This document shows positions 45,826 through 55,415 of a DNA stretch of 64,000 bases, one piece after another (the stretch's first letter is position 1; each line of letters opens with the position of its first letter). Made by a program: the position numbers and the translations under genes. A model generated the notes under the pieces. The model was not told the DNA's origin, did not search any database, and saw only the letters and a list, made by a program, of their open reading frames with translations. Origin of the DNA: J027 sp034437655 (GTDB lineage Bacteria > Chloroflexota > Anaerolineae > Aggregatilineales > J027); assembly GCA_034437655.1 (NCBI GenBank), contig DAOTTU010000012.1, forward strand, positions 1-64,000. Reading direction: 5' to 3'.

Positions 45826-47820
45826 ATGAGTGGATTAGGATTGATCGCGCCCGCTTTCCTTGCGATGAGCGCGTTGGCCATACCCATACTATTGTTGTAT
45901 ATGCTGCGGCTGCGGCGCACGGATCATCAAATTTCGAGTACGTTCTTGTGGCAGCAGCTCGTTCGTGACCGTGAAGCAAATGCTCCGTGGCAAAAGCTGC
46001 GCCCGAACTTTCTGTTATTTCTGCAACTTTTGATTCTGGCGGCGTTGGTGCTGGCGTTGGCACGACCCTTTCAAGAAGTTGAAACCATCACCACCGGGCG
46101 CATTGCCCTGTTAATCGACGGTTCCGCAAGTATGAATGCAACTGATATGTCCGATGGTCAAACACGCTTCGAAGCCGCCAAAGACCTTGCGCTAGAAACT
46201 GTAGACACCCTCGGTTCGGATGACACCATGACCGTTATCCGTGTTTCGGAAGTGCCCGAAGTGCTGGCCGCCGCTTCCCGTGACCGTAATATCCTGCGTG
46301 GGGCCATCCGCGATGCTGAGCCGAGCCAGGGTGTCGCCGATTGGAACGCTGCGCTAACGCTGGCCGCCGCTGGTTCGCGTGGGGTGGATGAATTACAGGT
46401 CGTTGTACTCAGTGATGGGGGCTTGCCGCCGAATTTGCCGGAAATCCCCGGTGAACTGCGCTTTGTTGAAGTCGGTGAAGATCAAGCCAATGTTGGGATT
46501 GTGGCCCTGTCAACACGCGCACTGCCCAACGAGCCGCCCCAGCTTTTTGCCCAGCTTGAAAACTTCGGCGAAGAAGCCACCCGCGTTATTCTGGAAATCT
46601 ATCTGGACGGGGAATTTTTTAGTTCACAGTTCTACGACATCCCCGCACTGGACATCTTGAACGTCGTTGAAACGGATCTGCCTGAGGATTTTAACACGCT
46701 AGAAGCCCGTCTCTCGCGCCCGGCATCTGAACCGATCCCGGACTACCTGCCTGTTGATGATGTGGCGTATACGGTCAATGCAGAGGCGTCCAGCGGCAAC
46801 ATTCTGGTTGTCACCGAAGGCAATATTTTCATTGAACGTGCTTTCGAGAATCTGGCTGGCTTTGAACTGGCGACCAGCGACCCCACACGCGGCGTCCTCA
46901 GCGGAGAGTATGACCTGATTGTGCTTGATAGCTGGCTACCGGATGGGCTGCCAACTGAAACGGACCTGTTTATTATCAACCCGCCGACGTCCACTTCCCT
47001 TTTCGACGTCACCGGGACGAGTACTGACTCTGCTATTGACCCACTGACGGGTGGCACACTCACCGACGACGACCGCACCCGTTTTCTCGACTTCACCAAT
47101 GTCGCTGTCCGTGAATTCAGCACGCTTGAAAATATTGGCTGGGCGGATACACTGGTCGAAACCGAAGACGGTCTACCACTGGTGATTGCTGGTGAAAACG
47201 ACGGGCAACAGCTTGCAGTGATGAGCTTTGCATTGCAAGACTCAAATCTGCCGTTGCAATTGCCGTGGCCAATTCTTGTTGCTGGACTGATGGAGTGGTA
47301 TCAACCGCAACGCCCAATCAATGTGACCAGTATTGCACCGGGTGAAGCCTTGAACATTCGCCCGACGGTGAACGCTGATGAGGTCATTGTTGAAACGCCG
47401 GGCGGTGAACGGGTGAATATTCCACTGGACGCGCCAGAGATCTTTTTTGCCCAGACCAGCACACCCGGCCTGTATAATCTCGATATTCGGCTGGAAGGCG
47501 ATACCGTGCAGCAAGACACCTTCGCGGTGAACCTCTTTAGTCGTAGTGAAAGCAATATTCGCCCGGTGCCAGAACTTACCATTGCCACCAACGCCGGCGA
47601 GACAATCATCGCCAGCAGTGGCCAGGATGAAACCGGCCGCCGTGAGCTATGGACATGGCTGGTGTTGATTGGCATTGGCATTCTGGTCTTCGAGTGGTGG
47701 TATTATCACCGTACCATCAGCCGTAAACCGAAAATGACAGGTATTTTGCAAGGGGCACAAGGCCAGCGGGGGCAAAACACATCGCGCCGCTGGTGGCAAA
47801 CCCTGTTCAACCGTCGCTAG
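45826..47820 (+). CDS. BatA-type vWA membrane protein
   Basis: 664 residues. An N-terminal BatA-like region with two membrane helices (~8–28 and ~64–82, with the LRRTDHQISSTFLW segment between) leads to a vWA domain (~90–260). Its metal site is LLIDGSASMN, followed by a conserved threonine region. A beta-rich outside domain follows, and a last membrane helix (~604–625) with a basic tail ends the protein. It resembles Bat/aerotolerance-type proteins that work with MoxR and DUF58. Confidence 0.85.
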   Translation: MSGLGLIAPAFLAMSALAIPILLLYMLRLRRTDHQISSTFLWQQLVRDREANAPWQKLRPNFLLFLQLLILAALVLALARPFQEVETITTGRIALLIDGSASMNATDMSDGQTRFEAAKDLALETVDTLGSDDTMTVIRVSEVPEVLAAASRDRNILRGAIRDAEPSQGVADWNAALTLAAAGSRGVDELQVVVLSDGGLPPNLPEIPGELRFVEVGEDQANVGIVALSTRALPNEPPQLFAQLENFGEEATRVILEIYLDGEFFSSQFYDIPALDILNVVETDLPEDFNTLEARLSRPASEPIPDYLPVDDVAYTVNAEASSGNILVVTEGNIFIERAFENLAGFELATSDPTRGVLSGEYDLIVLDSWLPDGLPTETDLFIINPPTSTSLFDVTGTSTDSAIDPLTGGTLTDDDRTRFLDFTNVAVREFSTLENIGWADTLVETEDGLPLVIAGENDGQQLAVMSFALQDSNLPLQLPWPILVAGLMEWYQPQRPINVTSIAPGEALNIRPTVNADEVIVETPGGERVNIPLDAPEIFFAQTSTPGLYNLDIRLEGDTVQQDTFAVNLFSRSESNIRPVPELTIATNAGETIIASSGQDETGRRELWTWLVLIGIGILVFEWWYYHRTISRKPKMTGILQGAQGQRGQNTSRRWWQTLFNRR

Positions 47821-47852
47821 GCCATCACGAGAGAGAAAAGGCTTTTACTGGT

Positions 47853-50762
47853 ATGAGTTTCACAAATCCGGATGCATTCTTACTTCTACTCATCATCCCG
47901 ATCTTTATCTTTTTGGGGTGGCCGCGCCATACCTTCCGTCGCCGCCGTGACCTGATCTCGCTCAGTATCCGTATTACGCTGATCATTGTACTCATTCTGA
48001 GCCTCGCGGGGCTGCAAATTCAGCGTGAATCGGATAATCTGGCGGTGGTGTTTCTGGTCGATGTCTCCGATAGTATGGATGAAGATTCACAGGCACAAGC
48101 CCTGGCCTACGTGCGCAACGCCATCGACACTATGGAAGAAACCGATCAGGCGGCTGTGGTGCTTTTTGGCGATGACGCGCAGGTCGAAGCCCCGATGCAG
48201 CAACTCATCAGTTTGCAACAGGAGCCCGGCACCGACCCCATTGCGATCAACACCGACATGGCTGAAGCGATCCGCCTCGGGTTGGCTTTGTTCCCGCCAG
48301 ACGCCGCCAAGCGTCTTGTCGTCCTCAGTGATGGGTTGGAAACCACAGGCGACGCGACACGAGCCGCTGAGCTGGCCGCTGCCACAGGTGTGCAGATTGA
48401 TTATGTACCTTTCGGCATTGTCCGTGACCGCGAAGTGCTGATTAACAGTGTGCGCGTGCCTTCTGTTGTCGGGGAAGACGAACCTTTTGACCTTGTGGTT
48501 GCTGTTGAAAACAAAGGCGAATCAACCGTTCCGGCAGACCTGACGATAGAAGCTGATGGTGAGGCAATTTACGACGCCGAAGTCAGCCTGACGCCCGGTG
48601 TGAACCGCTTCAACTTTGGGCCCTTGCAGTACCCGCGTTCGCGCTTTGTAGATTTCCGTGTCATTGTTGAGCCACAAACCGCGGAAGGCTTTGGCGAAAA
48701 CAACGCGCTTTCAGCATTCACGCAAGTGTCGGGCCGTCCGCGTATTTTGATTGTGGCGAATGACGCTGCGGAAACGGCTGCCCTTGAAGATGCCTTGACC
48801 GATGCCGGGTTTGAAATGGATGTTATGCAGCCTGATGAAGTGCCCATCGGCTTGCCGCCACTTATTAATTATCAGAGCATTATTCTGGCGAATGTCCCCG
48901 CCGCAGATTTAACCCCGGCACGGATGGAAGTTCTGCAACAATATGTGCGCGACGTTGGCCGTGGGTTGGTGGTCATTGGGGGGCCAGACAGCTATGGTGT
49001 AGGCGGTTATTTTGAAACGCCGCTGGAAGAAACGCTCCCTGTTGAGATGCGTATTCGTGACGAAGAACGCATTCCACAGTTAACGATGGTGTATGTGGTG
49101 GATCGTTCTGGGTCGATGGATGCTGTCGGGCCGAGCGGGTTTTCTAATATGGAACTGGCCAAAGAAGCAATGTTGCGGTCGCTGAACTTCCTCAACGACT
49201 ATGACCGCACGGGCGTTATCTCCTTCCGTGAGGAGGCGTCGTGGGAGGTCGAGCTACAGGAAATTGGTGACAACGTGAACCGTCAGAACATCGAGGATAT
49301 TGTCGCCTCATTGCGCAGTGGTGGTGGGACAGATATTTTCGGTGGGATGGCAGCCATTGACCGCGAATTGCCCGGCGACCCCTCGACCCTGAAGCATGTG
49401 ATCCTGCTGACGGATGGTGGCGCAAATCGTGAAGGTGTTGTCCCCTTGACGGCCCGCCTCAATACGAACCATGACATCACCACCTCTGTCATTGCGATGG
49501 GGCAAGACTACGCGCCGTGGTTGCGAGAAGTCGCGGCCGAAGGTGGCGGTAACTTCCATGTGACATCGACGGTTGAAAGCATCCCGGCGATCTTTTCAGC
49601 AGAAACGGTATTGGCGACCCGCTCCTACATTGTTGAAGAACCTTTCCGCCCGGCCCTAACCGCCAGTAGCCCGATCATTGATGGTATTGCGCTCAGTGGT
49701 ATCCCCGCCTTGCAGGGCTATATCGCCACTACCCCGAAAGATACAGCAACTGTTGTATTGACCGGGCCCGACGATGACCCCATCCTTGCGCAGTGGCAAT
49801 ACGGGTTGGGGCGTGCGGTGGCCTTTACATCAGACGCGACACTGCGCTGGGGTACAGATTGGGTTACAAACTGGGCCGACTACACCCGCTTCTGGAACCA
49901 GGCGGTGCGCTGGACGATCACCGAAAATGCCGATAGCAACGTCGATGTGCGTGTCGAAGCGCGTGGTGACCAGCAGGTGATTATTGTGGATGCCCGCGAT
50001 ACTGACGGCAATTATCTGAACCAGCTTAACCTCAACAGCACGGTGATTTATCCTGACAACGAAACGCAGGAGCCCGGTTTCCGGCAGGTAGCCCCCGGAC
50101 GCTATGAAGCTGCGTTTACGCCCAATCAAGAAGGCGCGTACATCATCAGCGTGAACGGCGCGACCGAAGAAGGGGCCCCGGTCCCTGCCGCGATTTCGCA
50201 AAGCACCGGGTGGGTGTTGAGCTATTCACGCGAATACAGCGTTAGTGAGCCGGATGCGCGGTTCCTTGAGGAGATTTCCGGCATTACAGGTGGCGCGTCT
50301 CTGGCAGGGAATCCGGCAGGGGCGTTTTTACACAACCTCAATCAGGAAGACGCAGCGCTGCCACTCTACCCCTATCTGCTTGCACTGGCGGCGGTGCTTT
50401 TGATTCTAGACATCGCTGTCCGGCGTTTGGTCATTAACAAGAGTGATATGCAACGTTTGCGAGAATACGCCGCTGGTCTGGTGGGGCGAGGACCGTCCAC
50501 CTATGAAGATACACAGACGAAACAGCGCATCGGTGATTTGATGCGGGCCAAGCAACGGGTGAGTGGCAGTGACGAACAAGCAGAAGCCACCACAACTGCA
50601 CCAGCCGCGCCGACTGCCACGACAACGCAATCTGATAACAAAGCCGATCGCAAAGCCAGAAGACAGAAGAAGACGCAACCACGTCAAGCTGATAAGAAAA
50701 CCCCGGCTGCCAGCCAGACAGCTTCCGCTTTGTTGAAAAAGAAGCGCGAGCGCGATGACTAG
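47853..50762 (+). CDS. Large membrane protein with two vWA domains and a GATase-like fold
   Basis: About 969 residues from ATG 47853, which follows an AAAAGG ribosome-binding site; the frame extends upstream into the previous gene. Two N-terminal helices are followed by vWA domain 1 with FLVDVSDSMDE. A glutamine-amidotransferase-like region (RILIVANDAAETA … GRGLVVIGGPDSYG) without a visible catalytic cysteine comes next, then vWA domain 2 with VYVVDRSGSMD. A beta domain and a C-terminal helix with a basic, low-complexity cytoplasmic tail (~870–969) complete it. Both metal sites (DxSxS) are intact. It ends overlapping the glycosidase-like gene. Confidence 0.85.
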   Translation: MSFTNPDAFLLLLIIPIFIFLGWPRHTFRRRRDLISLSIRITLIIVLILSLAGLQIQRESDNLAVVFLVDVSDSMDEDSQAQALAYVRNAIDTMEETDQAAVVLFGDDAQVEAPMQQLISLQQEPGTDPIAINTDMAEAIRLGLALFPPDAAKRLVVLSDGLETTGDATRAAELAAATGVQIDYVPFGIVRDREVLINSVRVPSVVGEDEPFDLVVAVENKGESTVPADLTIEADGEAIYDAEVSLTPGVNRFNFGPLQYPRSRFVDFRVIVEPQTAEGFGENNALSAFTQVSGRPRILIVANDAAETAALEDALTDAGFEMDVMQPDEVPIGLPPLINYQSIILANVPAADLTPARMEVLQQYVRDVGRGLVVIGGPDSYGVGGYFETPLEETLPVEMRIRDEERIPQLTMVYVVDRSGSMDAVGPSGFSNMELAKEAMLRSLNFLNDYDRTGVISFREEASWEVELQEIGDNVNRQNIEDIVASLRSGGGTDIFGGMAAIDRELPGDPSTLKHVILLTDGGANREGVVPLTARLNTNHDITTSVIAMGQDYAPWLREVAAEGGGNFHVTSTVESIPAIFSAETVLATRSYIVEEPFRPALTASSPIIDGIALSGIPALQGYIATTPKDTATVVLTGPDDDPILAQWQYGLGRAVAFTSDATLRWGTDWVTNWADYTRFWNQAVRWTITENADSNVDVRVEARGDQQVIIVDARDTDGNYLNQLNLNSTVIYPDNETQEPGFRQVAPGRYEAAFTPNQEGAYIISVNGATEEGAPVPAAISQSTGWVLSYSREYSVSEPDARFLEEISGITGGASLAGNPAGAFLHNLNQEDAALPLYPYLLALAAVLLILDIAVRRLVINKSDMQRLREYAAGLVGRGPSTYEDTQTKQRIGDLMRAKQRVSGSDEQAEATTTAPAAPTATTTQSDNKADRKARRQKKTQPRQADKKTPAASQTASALLKKKRERDD

Positions 50763-51546
50763 AATGCGTTACCCGGCCATCATGGTGGTGCTGGTGTTTC
50801 TGATAGGCGTTGGCAGTGGATGTCAGCTTAGGGGTGAAAAACAGTCTACCACGCGCAACGGATCGATCATCTGGGAGGAGCAGTCTCCGGGGGTCGCCTA
50901 TCATACCGAAACAGTGACGGCCGATGGTATCGATTTTGAGATGCATATCGCCCGCATTAATCCGGATGAGGTGCGCTGGCAGGTGCTTTATGAGCCGGGT
51001 ATGGCGCTGAACTACATTGAATGGAAGTCTCGACTCGGTCGTACTGTGAAAGCCTTCATTAACGCTAATTTTTTCACTGAACAAGATGTGGCAATTGGCC
51101 TGGTGGCAGCAAACGGCCAGGTTTTTGGGCGGACACTCAACGGCTATGGAGGCATGTTTCAGGTTGATGCGGCAGGCATAGTACGGGTGCGGTCGCTGGT
51201 CAGTGAACCGTATATGAGCGGAACGTTGCAATATGCGGTACAATCGTTTCCAATGTTGATTGAGCCCGGCGGCGTTCCGGCGTCAACCGGCCCCGGCTTC
51301 AACGATCCGACGCGCCGTTCAGCAATTGGTCAGGATGCAGCAGGTAATATTTATTTGTTCAGTACTGGTCTCCTCGGTCAAATCAGTTTGGAGAACTTGC
51401 AAGGCTGGCTACTGAATAGCGACCTCAATCTCGACGTTGCGTTCGCCCTCGATGGTGGCCGCTCTTCCATGTTATTCGTCAACGGCACAGACCCGGTTGA
51501 AGTTCCCGGTCTGGCGGCCGTGCCAGTTATTTTGGCGGTGTATTAA
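50755..51546 (+). CDS. Phosphodiester glycosidase-like (NAGPA) lipoprotein
   Basis: 263 residues, starting in an eight-base overlap with the previous gene. A short signal with lipobox GVGSGC points to a lipoprotein. The body fits the phosphodiester glycosidase (NAGPA/DUF2233) fold: INANFFTEQ near residue 100, GRTLNGYGGMFQV, QSFPMLIEPGG, RRSAIGQDAAGN, and the C-terminal FALDGGRSSML motif. Family members release sugars from phosphodiesters, or act in envelope and spore-related exopolysaccharide processing. Its place at the end of the vWA cluster suggests envelope work. Confidence 0.85.
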   Translation: MTRMRYPAIMVVLVFLIGVGSGCQLRGEKQSTTRNGSIIWEEQSPGVAYHTETVTADGIDFEMHIARINPDEVRWQVLYEPGMALNYIEWKSRLGRTVKAFINANFFTEQDVAIGLVAANGQVFGRTLNGYGGMFQVDAAGIVRVRSLVSEPYMSGTLQYAVQSFPMLIEPGGVPASTGPGFNDPTRRSAIGQDAAGNIYLFSTGLLGQISLENLQGWLLNSDLNLDVAFALDGGRSSMLFVNGTDPVEVPGLAAVPVILAVY

Positions 51547-52370
51547 TGCCCACAGTCATTGGTGTCCTTAGCCCAGACGGTCTAGACGACGCGCCTCATA
51601 CAGCCCAGTCTCTTGCAGAAGCAGCAAGGTTCGAAAGTGATGGTGTCTACACTGTCACGCGCACCTATAAATCCACACAAGTACTTTTGCTGGACGCTCA
51701 CCTTGACCGCATGGAAACTTCTGCTGAACTGGAAAGCATTCCGCTTGAATTGGATCGTCAACGCTTGCGGCAAGCCTTACGCGAACTGATTGTCTTTAGT
51801 GGCTACCCGGAATCTCGGTTTCGCATCACGGTACCGCGTGACAATCCTGAGCAGCGTATTATCAGCATTGAACCGTTTACGGGTGTGCCAGAAGCGCACA
51901 AACGCCTCGGTGTGAAGACGATTACGGTCAATATTGAACGTGAGACACCGTTGTCTAAAGATGTCGCCTGGATGCAACGCCGTGCCGCTGCTGTTGCCGA
52001 CAAGCCCAGTGCGTATGAATACCTGATTGTCAATGCTTCAGGGCAAATTCTGGAGGGGTTGACGAGTAATTTTTACGCGGTGCGCGAAGGTGAAGTGTTC
52101 ACCGCGTCGGAAGGTGATGTGCTTGGTGGAATTTCGCGCAGGGTCGTGATGGCGGTTGTACCACACATTGTCCCTTTGAACCTGACGCCGATTACGCATG
52201 ACGAACTCCCCGAAGTGGAAGAAGCCTTTCTCACCAGCAGTAGCCGAGGGGTAATCCCGATTGTGCAGATTGATGCACAGCGTATCGGAGCAGGCAAGCC
52301 CGGCCAGCTTACCGAAAAGATTTCACACGCTTACGATCAATGGGTTGAGGAAAATCTACAGGAGATTTAG
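51546..52370 (+). CDS. Class IV aminotransferase-like protein
   Basis: 274 residues. The class IV fold is seen in LLLDAHLDRM, the YEYLIVNASGQILEGLTSNF motif (EGLTSNF at 170–176) and the C-terminal EVEEAFLTSSSRGVIPI. At the place where branched-chain aminotransferases and aminodeoxychorismate lyases have the PLP lysine (K-x-x-N-R/Y), this protein reads AWMQR, with Ala at 141. Lysines at 138 and 153 are near but shifted. Some class IV-like families also lack the standard site, so activity is uncertain. The start overlaps the previous stop (TAATG), and the gene converges with the glycosyltransferase with a four-base overlap. Confidence 0.8.
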   Translation: MPTVIGVLSPDGLDDAPHTAQSLAEAARFESDGVYTVTRTYKSTQVLLLDAHLDRMETSAELESIPLELDRQRLRQALRELIVFSGYPESRFRITVPRDNPEQRIISIEPFTGVPEAHKRLGVKTITVNIERETPLSKDVAWMQRRAAAVADKPSAYEYLIVNASGQILEGLTSNFYAVREGEVFTASEGDVLGGISRRVVMAVVPHIVPLNLTPITHDELPEVEEAFLTSSSRGVIPIVQIDAQRIGAGKPGQLTEKISHAYDQWVEENLQEI

Positions 52371-53593
52371 CCAGCCGATTGTGGTGCGTGCTGCATCAGT
52401 GCTGCATACGCTTCTGCAACTTTGCCCGCGCTGTGATCCCACGAATGATGTTCAACCACCCACTGTCGCCCCTGTTCCGCCAATTGTTGCGCCAACGTGT
52501 TGTCTGCCAATACATGTAACACTGCCGTAGCGAAATCGTGTACACCATCTACGATAAGCATCTGTTCACCAGCGACAGCGTTTAACCCCTCACAGCCAAC
52601 CGTCGTTGACACCACAGGCAACCCACACGCTAACGACTCCATGAGCTTAAAACGTGTCCCGCTCCCACTACGCAATGGACACACAAATACCGTCGCGCTC
52701 GTCAAATAGGGGCGTGTATCGTCCACCAACCCGGTTGCTGTGACAGGTGTGTTGGGGTCGTCGCTATACGCTCGGATTTCGGGCGTTGGGTCTTTGCCGA
52801 GCAGGACCAGTTCAAAGTCAGGACGTTGTTCACGGATGCGTGGCATGATCTCTTGAATAAAATACAGCGCCGCATCAGTATTGGGGAAATACTTGTAATC
52901 TCCCATGAAAACTGCCTGGGCAGGGGCGCGTTCTGGTGTAGCGGGTGGTTGGAAGAACTGCACATCAACGCCATTGGGGGCCGGTGTCGTGCGGGCACCA
53001 CTCCGCGCAATGATGCCAGTATCTACGCTGGACATTGTGCCGACGACATCTGCGGCCCGCCATGCGCGTGGCGCAAAGAGTCGCATTTTCAACGCTTCGA
53101 GCATGATCCCCGGGCGTTGATAAATCGGCTGGGCAACTTTAGCATGTCGCCACCAGGCAATGTGTTCAATTGCTGGCTCAGAAAGCAGCACGGGTAAGTG
53201 ATGATCGGCTGGCAAGTTTTGCAGCATATAGAACGATTCGACATGTATCACGTCAAAATCTCGAGAGTCAATGAGGTCTGCCAGCGGTTGTTTCATTTCT
53301 GGTGTCTGGTAGAGGCGCATGGTAATGGGTTTGATGCTGGTCAAGGTCATCAATGCAGCCTTGATTGTGCTGGGACTCGCTGGCCGCCCGATAACAATCA
53401 ATTCACAAAATTCCTTCATTGGTGAAAGGTCATGGGCGCGTTCTTCAGGGCGACCAAAGCACACCAGTGTGATGTTGTGGTCAGCAGCGAGTCGTTTCAC
53501 AAGGCTGTAGGTACGCATCCGACCCCCACTGACGGGTGGATAGGGCAAATAGGGCGTTAGCATTAAGATGTTGGGCATGGTTGGGGCCGTCAT
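52367..53593 (-). CDS. GT4-type glycosyltransferase
   Basis: 408 residues with a GT-B fold. The N-terminal domain starts NILMLTPYLPYPPVSGGRMRTYSLV. The C-terminal nucleotide-sugar domain has VFMGDYKYFPN, FVCPLRSGSGTRFKLMESLACG and VVSTTVGCEG, the usual E-x7-E-like region being RFKLMESLACGLPVV. The R-T-Y-S-L-V start resembles sugar transferases of exopolysaccharide clusters. Acceptor unknown. It overlaps the stop of the PH-like gene upstream by four bases (ATGA), so both are coupled. Confidence 0.85.
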   Translation of the reverse strand: MTAPTMPNILMLTPYLPYPPVSGGRMRTYSLVKRLAADHNITLVCFGRPEERAHDLSPMKEFCELIVIGRPASPSTIKAALMTLTSIKPITMRLYQTPEMKQPLADLIDSRDFDVIHVESFYMLQNLPADHHLPVLLSEPAIEHIAWWRHAKVAQPIYQRPGIMLEALKMRLFAPRAWRAADVVGTMSSVDTGIIARSGARTTPAPNGVDVQFFQPPATPERAPAQAVFMGDYKYFPNTDAALYFIQEIMPRIREQRPDFELVLLGKDPTPEIRAYSDDPNTPVTATGLVDDTRPYLTSATVFVCPLRSGSGTRFKLMESLACGLPVVSTTVGCEGLNAVAGEQMLIVDGVHDFATAVLHVLADNTLAQQLAEQGRQWVVEHHSWDHSAGKVAEAYAALMQHAPQSAG

Positions 53594-54132
53594 TTCTTGG
53601 CAGAGGGGTGCTTGCGGTGTGGAATCCGCTTCTTAAGCACACGCTTCAGCGCTTCATAATCAACGTGAGTGCGGTTGGAAATTGCGAAAACCGGGGTGCC
53701 GCCATAGCCAGCGATTAGGCTGATAATGCGATAGTAGAAGGGTACCGCGCCCGGCTGTACCAGCACCATTTCACCCTGTTGGGCGGTCCGTTTGAGCTTG
53801 CTGGGCGGTGGCGGCTTGAGCAGCGTATGTTCGGTCACTTCCAGCACGTCATCCCAGGCAACGGAGGTCGAGGGCAAACCGTTGGGCTGTAACACAATCC
53901 CCTCCTCACGAACTTCCACGCCCGGGTAGAGTGCAATCAATAGCACCAGCGGCATCGTTAAGCCCAGCAAAAAGGGAATCATCACCAGCATTAAGCCAGC
54001 ACCCAGACCGAACGCAACGAGTACCATCCCCACCGCAGACAGCCACGCGGCAACAATCCCGGCGACGGCCAGACGTCCAAACCAGCGATGCAGGCTATAG
54101 TTGGGGTGCGGATGATTGGAAATCGTACTCAA
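53590..54132 (-). CDS. Membrane protein with PH-like cytoplasmic domain
   Basis: 180 residues. Two membrane helices (~20–42 and ~45–68) are followed by a beta-rich domain with VEVREEGIVLQPNGL and a SVAWDDVLEV segment, a pattern shared with bacterial PH-like (bPH) domains. The tail is strongly basic (KKRIPHRKHPSAKK). No function can be given. It is the first gene of a two-gene unit with the glycosyltransferase and is divergent from the TrmA-like gene, with only 59 bases between. Confidence 0.7.
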   Translation of the reverse strand: MSTISNHPHPNYSLHRWFGRLAVAGIVAAWLSAVGMVLVAFGLGAGLMLVMIPFLLGLTMPLVLLIALYPGVEVREEGIVLQPNGLPSTSVAWDDVLEVTEHTLLKPPPPSKLKRTAQQGEMVLVQPGAVPFYYRIISLIAGYGGTPVFAISNRTHVDYEALKRVLKKRIPHRKHPSAKK

Positions 54133-54191
54133 AGTGCGGTATCCTGCTTTGGGTAAATTGATGCGGCGATTTTAACGCAAAGGCGCTTGAC

Positions 54192-55415
54192 TTGGAAGCA
54201 CTAACCATCATTGATATAGCCCCCGATGGACGTGGCATTGCAGCCTGGAAAGGGCGACGGGTGCTACTGTCGAATACGATCCCCGGCGAAGTCGTAAATG
54301 CTGAATCACTGGGTGAACACGACAACGGCATCGTGGCACAGGTGACCGAGTTCATCGAGACGTCGGCTGACCGGGTTGAACCGCGCGACGCAGGTTGTGC
54401 GCCCGGCTATTCGTGGCAACATATTGACTATAGCGCTCAACTGGCGCTTAAAGCAGACATTGTTGCGACTGCGCTTGAATATGACGCCAAGATCAAAAAA
54501 CCGCCAGTTGAATTGACCGTCCCCAGCCCGCAGCAGTGGCACTACGCCCGTCGCCTGACATTACACCTCAATACCGATGGTACGCTTGGCATTCCTGAAC
54601 GCGAAGGCGTACGCTCGATTGAAAGTTGCGCCACTGTTGTTGACGAGATCATGCAACTGGTTGGCGAAGTCAATCTGGCGCTGGATACAGTCACTAAAAT
54701 TGACTTCCATGCCAACGAAGACGGTGACCGCATGTTGGTGTTGCAAACCGACGACGATGAGGCTCCAGAACTTGAAGTGACACTGCCGGCCTCTGTGAAT
54801 TTTCTGCTTAACCATTTTGAACCCTATAATCTCATCGGCTCGACCCACATCACCCACCGTGTGTTAGATCGTACCCTACGCATGACAGCAGGCGTCCAGA
54901 CCCGTGCCAACATTGGCGCATTGGAAGCTATTGTGGAGAGTATTGTCGGCATATTGCAACCCCAGCCAGCGGATTCTGTGCTGGATGTTTTTGGTGGGGT
55001 GGGCACATTTTCGGTCGGATTAGCGGATTTGGTCAGCTATATCACCTATATTGACAGCTATCCGCCTGCTGCAACAGATGCGGAATTTAACCTTGCTGCT
55101 TTTGATAATGTTGATATTGTCGAGGGGCGTGCTGGCAATATTCTTGATGAAATTGCGGCTGAAGATGATCGCGAAAACTATGCTGTTGCGATTCTTGACC
55201 CGCCCCCAACTGGCTTGCACCGTGATGTACTCAAAGCGTTGAAAAAACTGTCCTTACCCCGGTTGATGTACATTGCCTCTGACATTGAGAACATGGTGCG
55301 CGACGTCAACTTTATCAGCCACCAGATGAATTATCGGGTACGTAGTGTGCAACCGATTGACACTGCCCCTCAAACCCCACATGTTGAAAGCGTTATCCTG
55401 TTAGAAAGGCGCTAA
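54192..55415 (+). CDS. TrmA/RumA-like RNA methyltransferase without catalytic cysteine
   Basis: 407 residues from TTG 54192. A TRAM-like start (APDGRGIAAWKGRRVLL) is followed by a short linker with only one cysteine (DAGCAPGYSW), so the Fe-S cluster of RumA is missing. The SAM-binding motif is VFGGVGTFSVGLA. The expected DPPRxG motif reads DPPPTGL. The nucleophile segment YVSCNPxTLARD of TrmA, RumA and RlmC is replaced by YIASDIENMVRD, with serine (S363) where the cysteine should be. The final glutamate base (HVES, E399) is kept. It may bind RNA or act through a different chemistry. An inositol monophosphatase gene directly abuts it. Confidence 0.82.
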   Translation: MEALTIIDIAPDGRGIAAWKGRRVLLSNTIPGEVVNAESLGEHDNGIVAQVTEFIETSADRVEPRDAGCAPGYSWQHIDYSAQLALKADIVATALEYDAKIKKPPVELTVPSPQQWHYARRLTLHLNTDGTLGIPEREGVRSIESCATVVDEIMQLVGEVNLALDTVTKIDFHANEDGDRMLVLQTDDDEAPELEVTLPASVNFLLNHFEPYNLIGSTHITHRVLDRTLRMTAGVQTRANIGALEAIVESIVGILQPQPADSVLDVFGGVGTFSVGLADLVSYITYIDSYPPAATDAEFNLAAFDNVDIVEGRAGNILDEIAAEDDRENYAVAILDPPPTGLHRDVLKALKKLSLPRLMYIASDIENMVRDVNFISHQMNYRVRSVQPIDTAPQTPHVESVILLERR

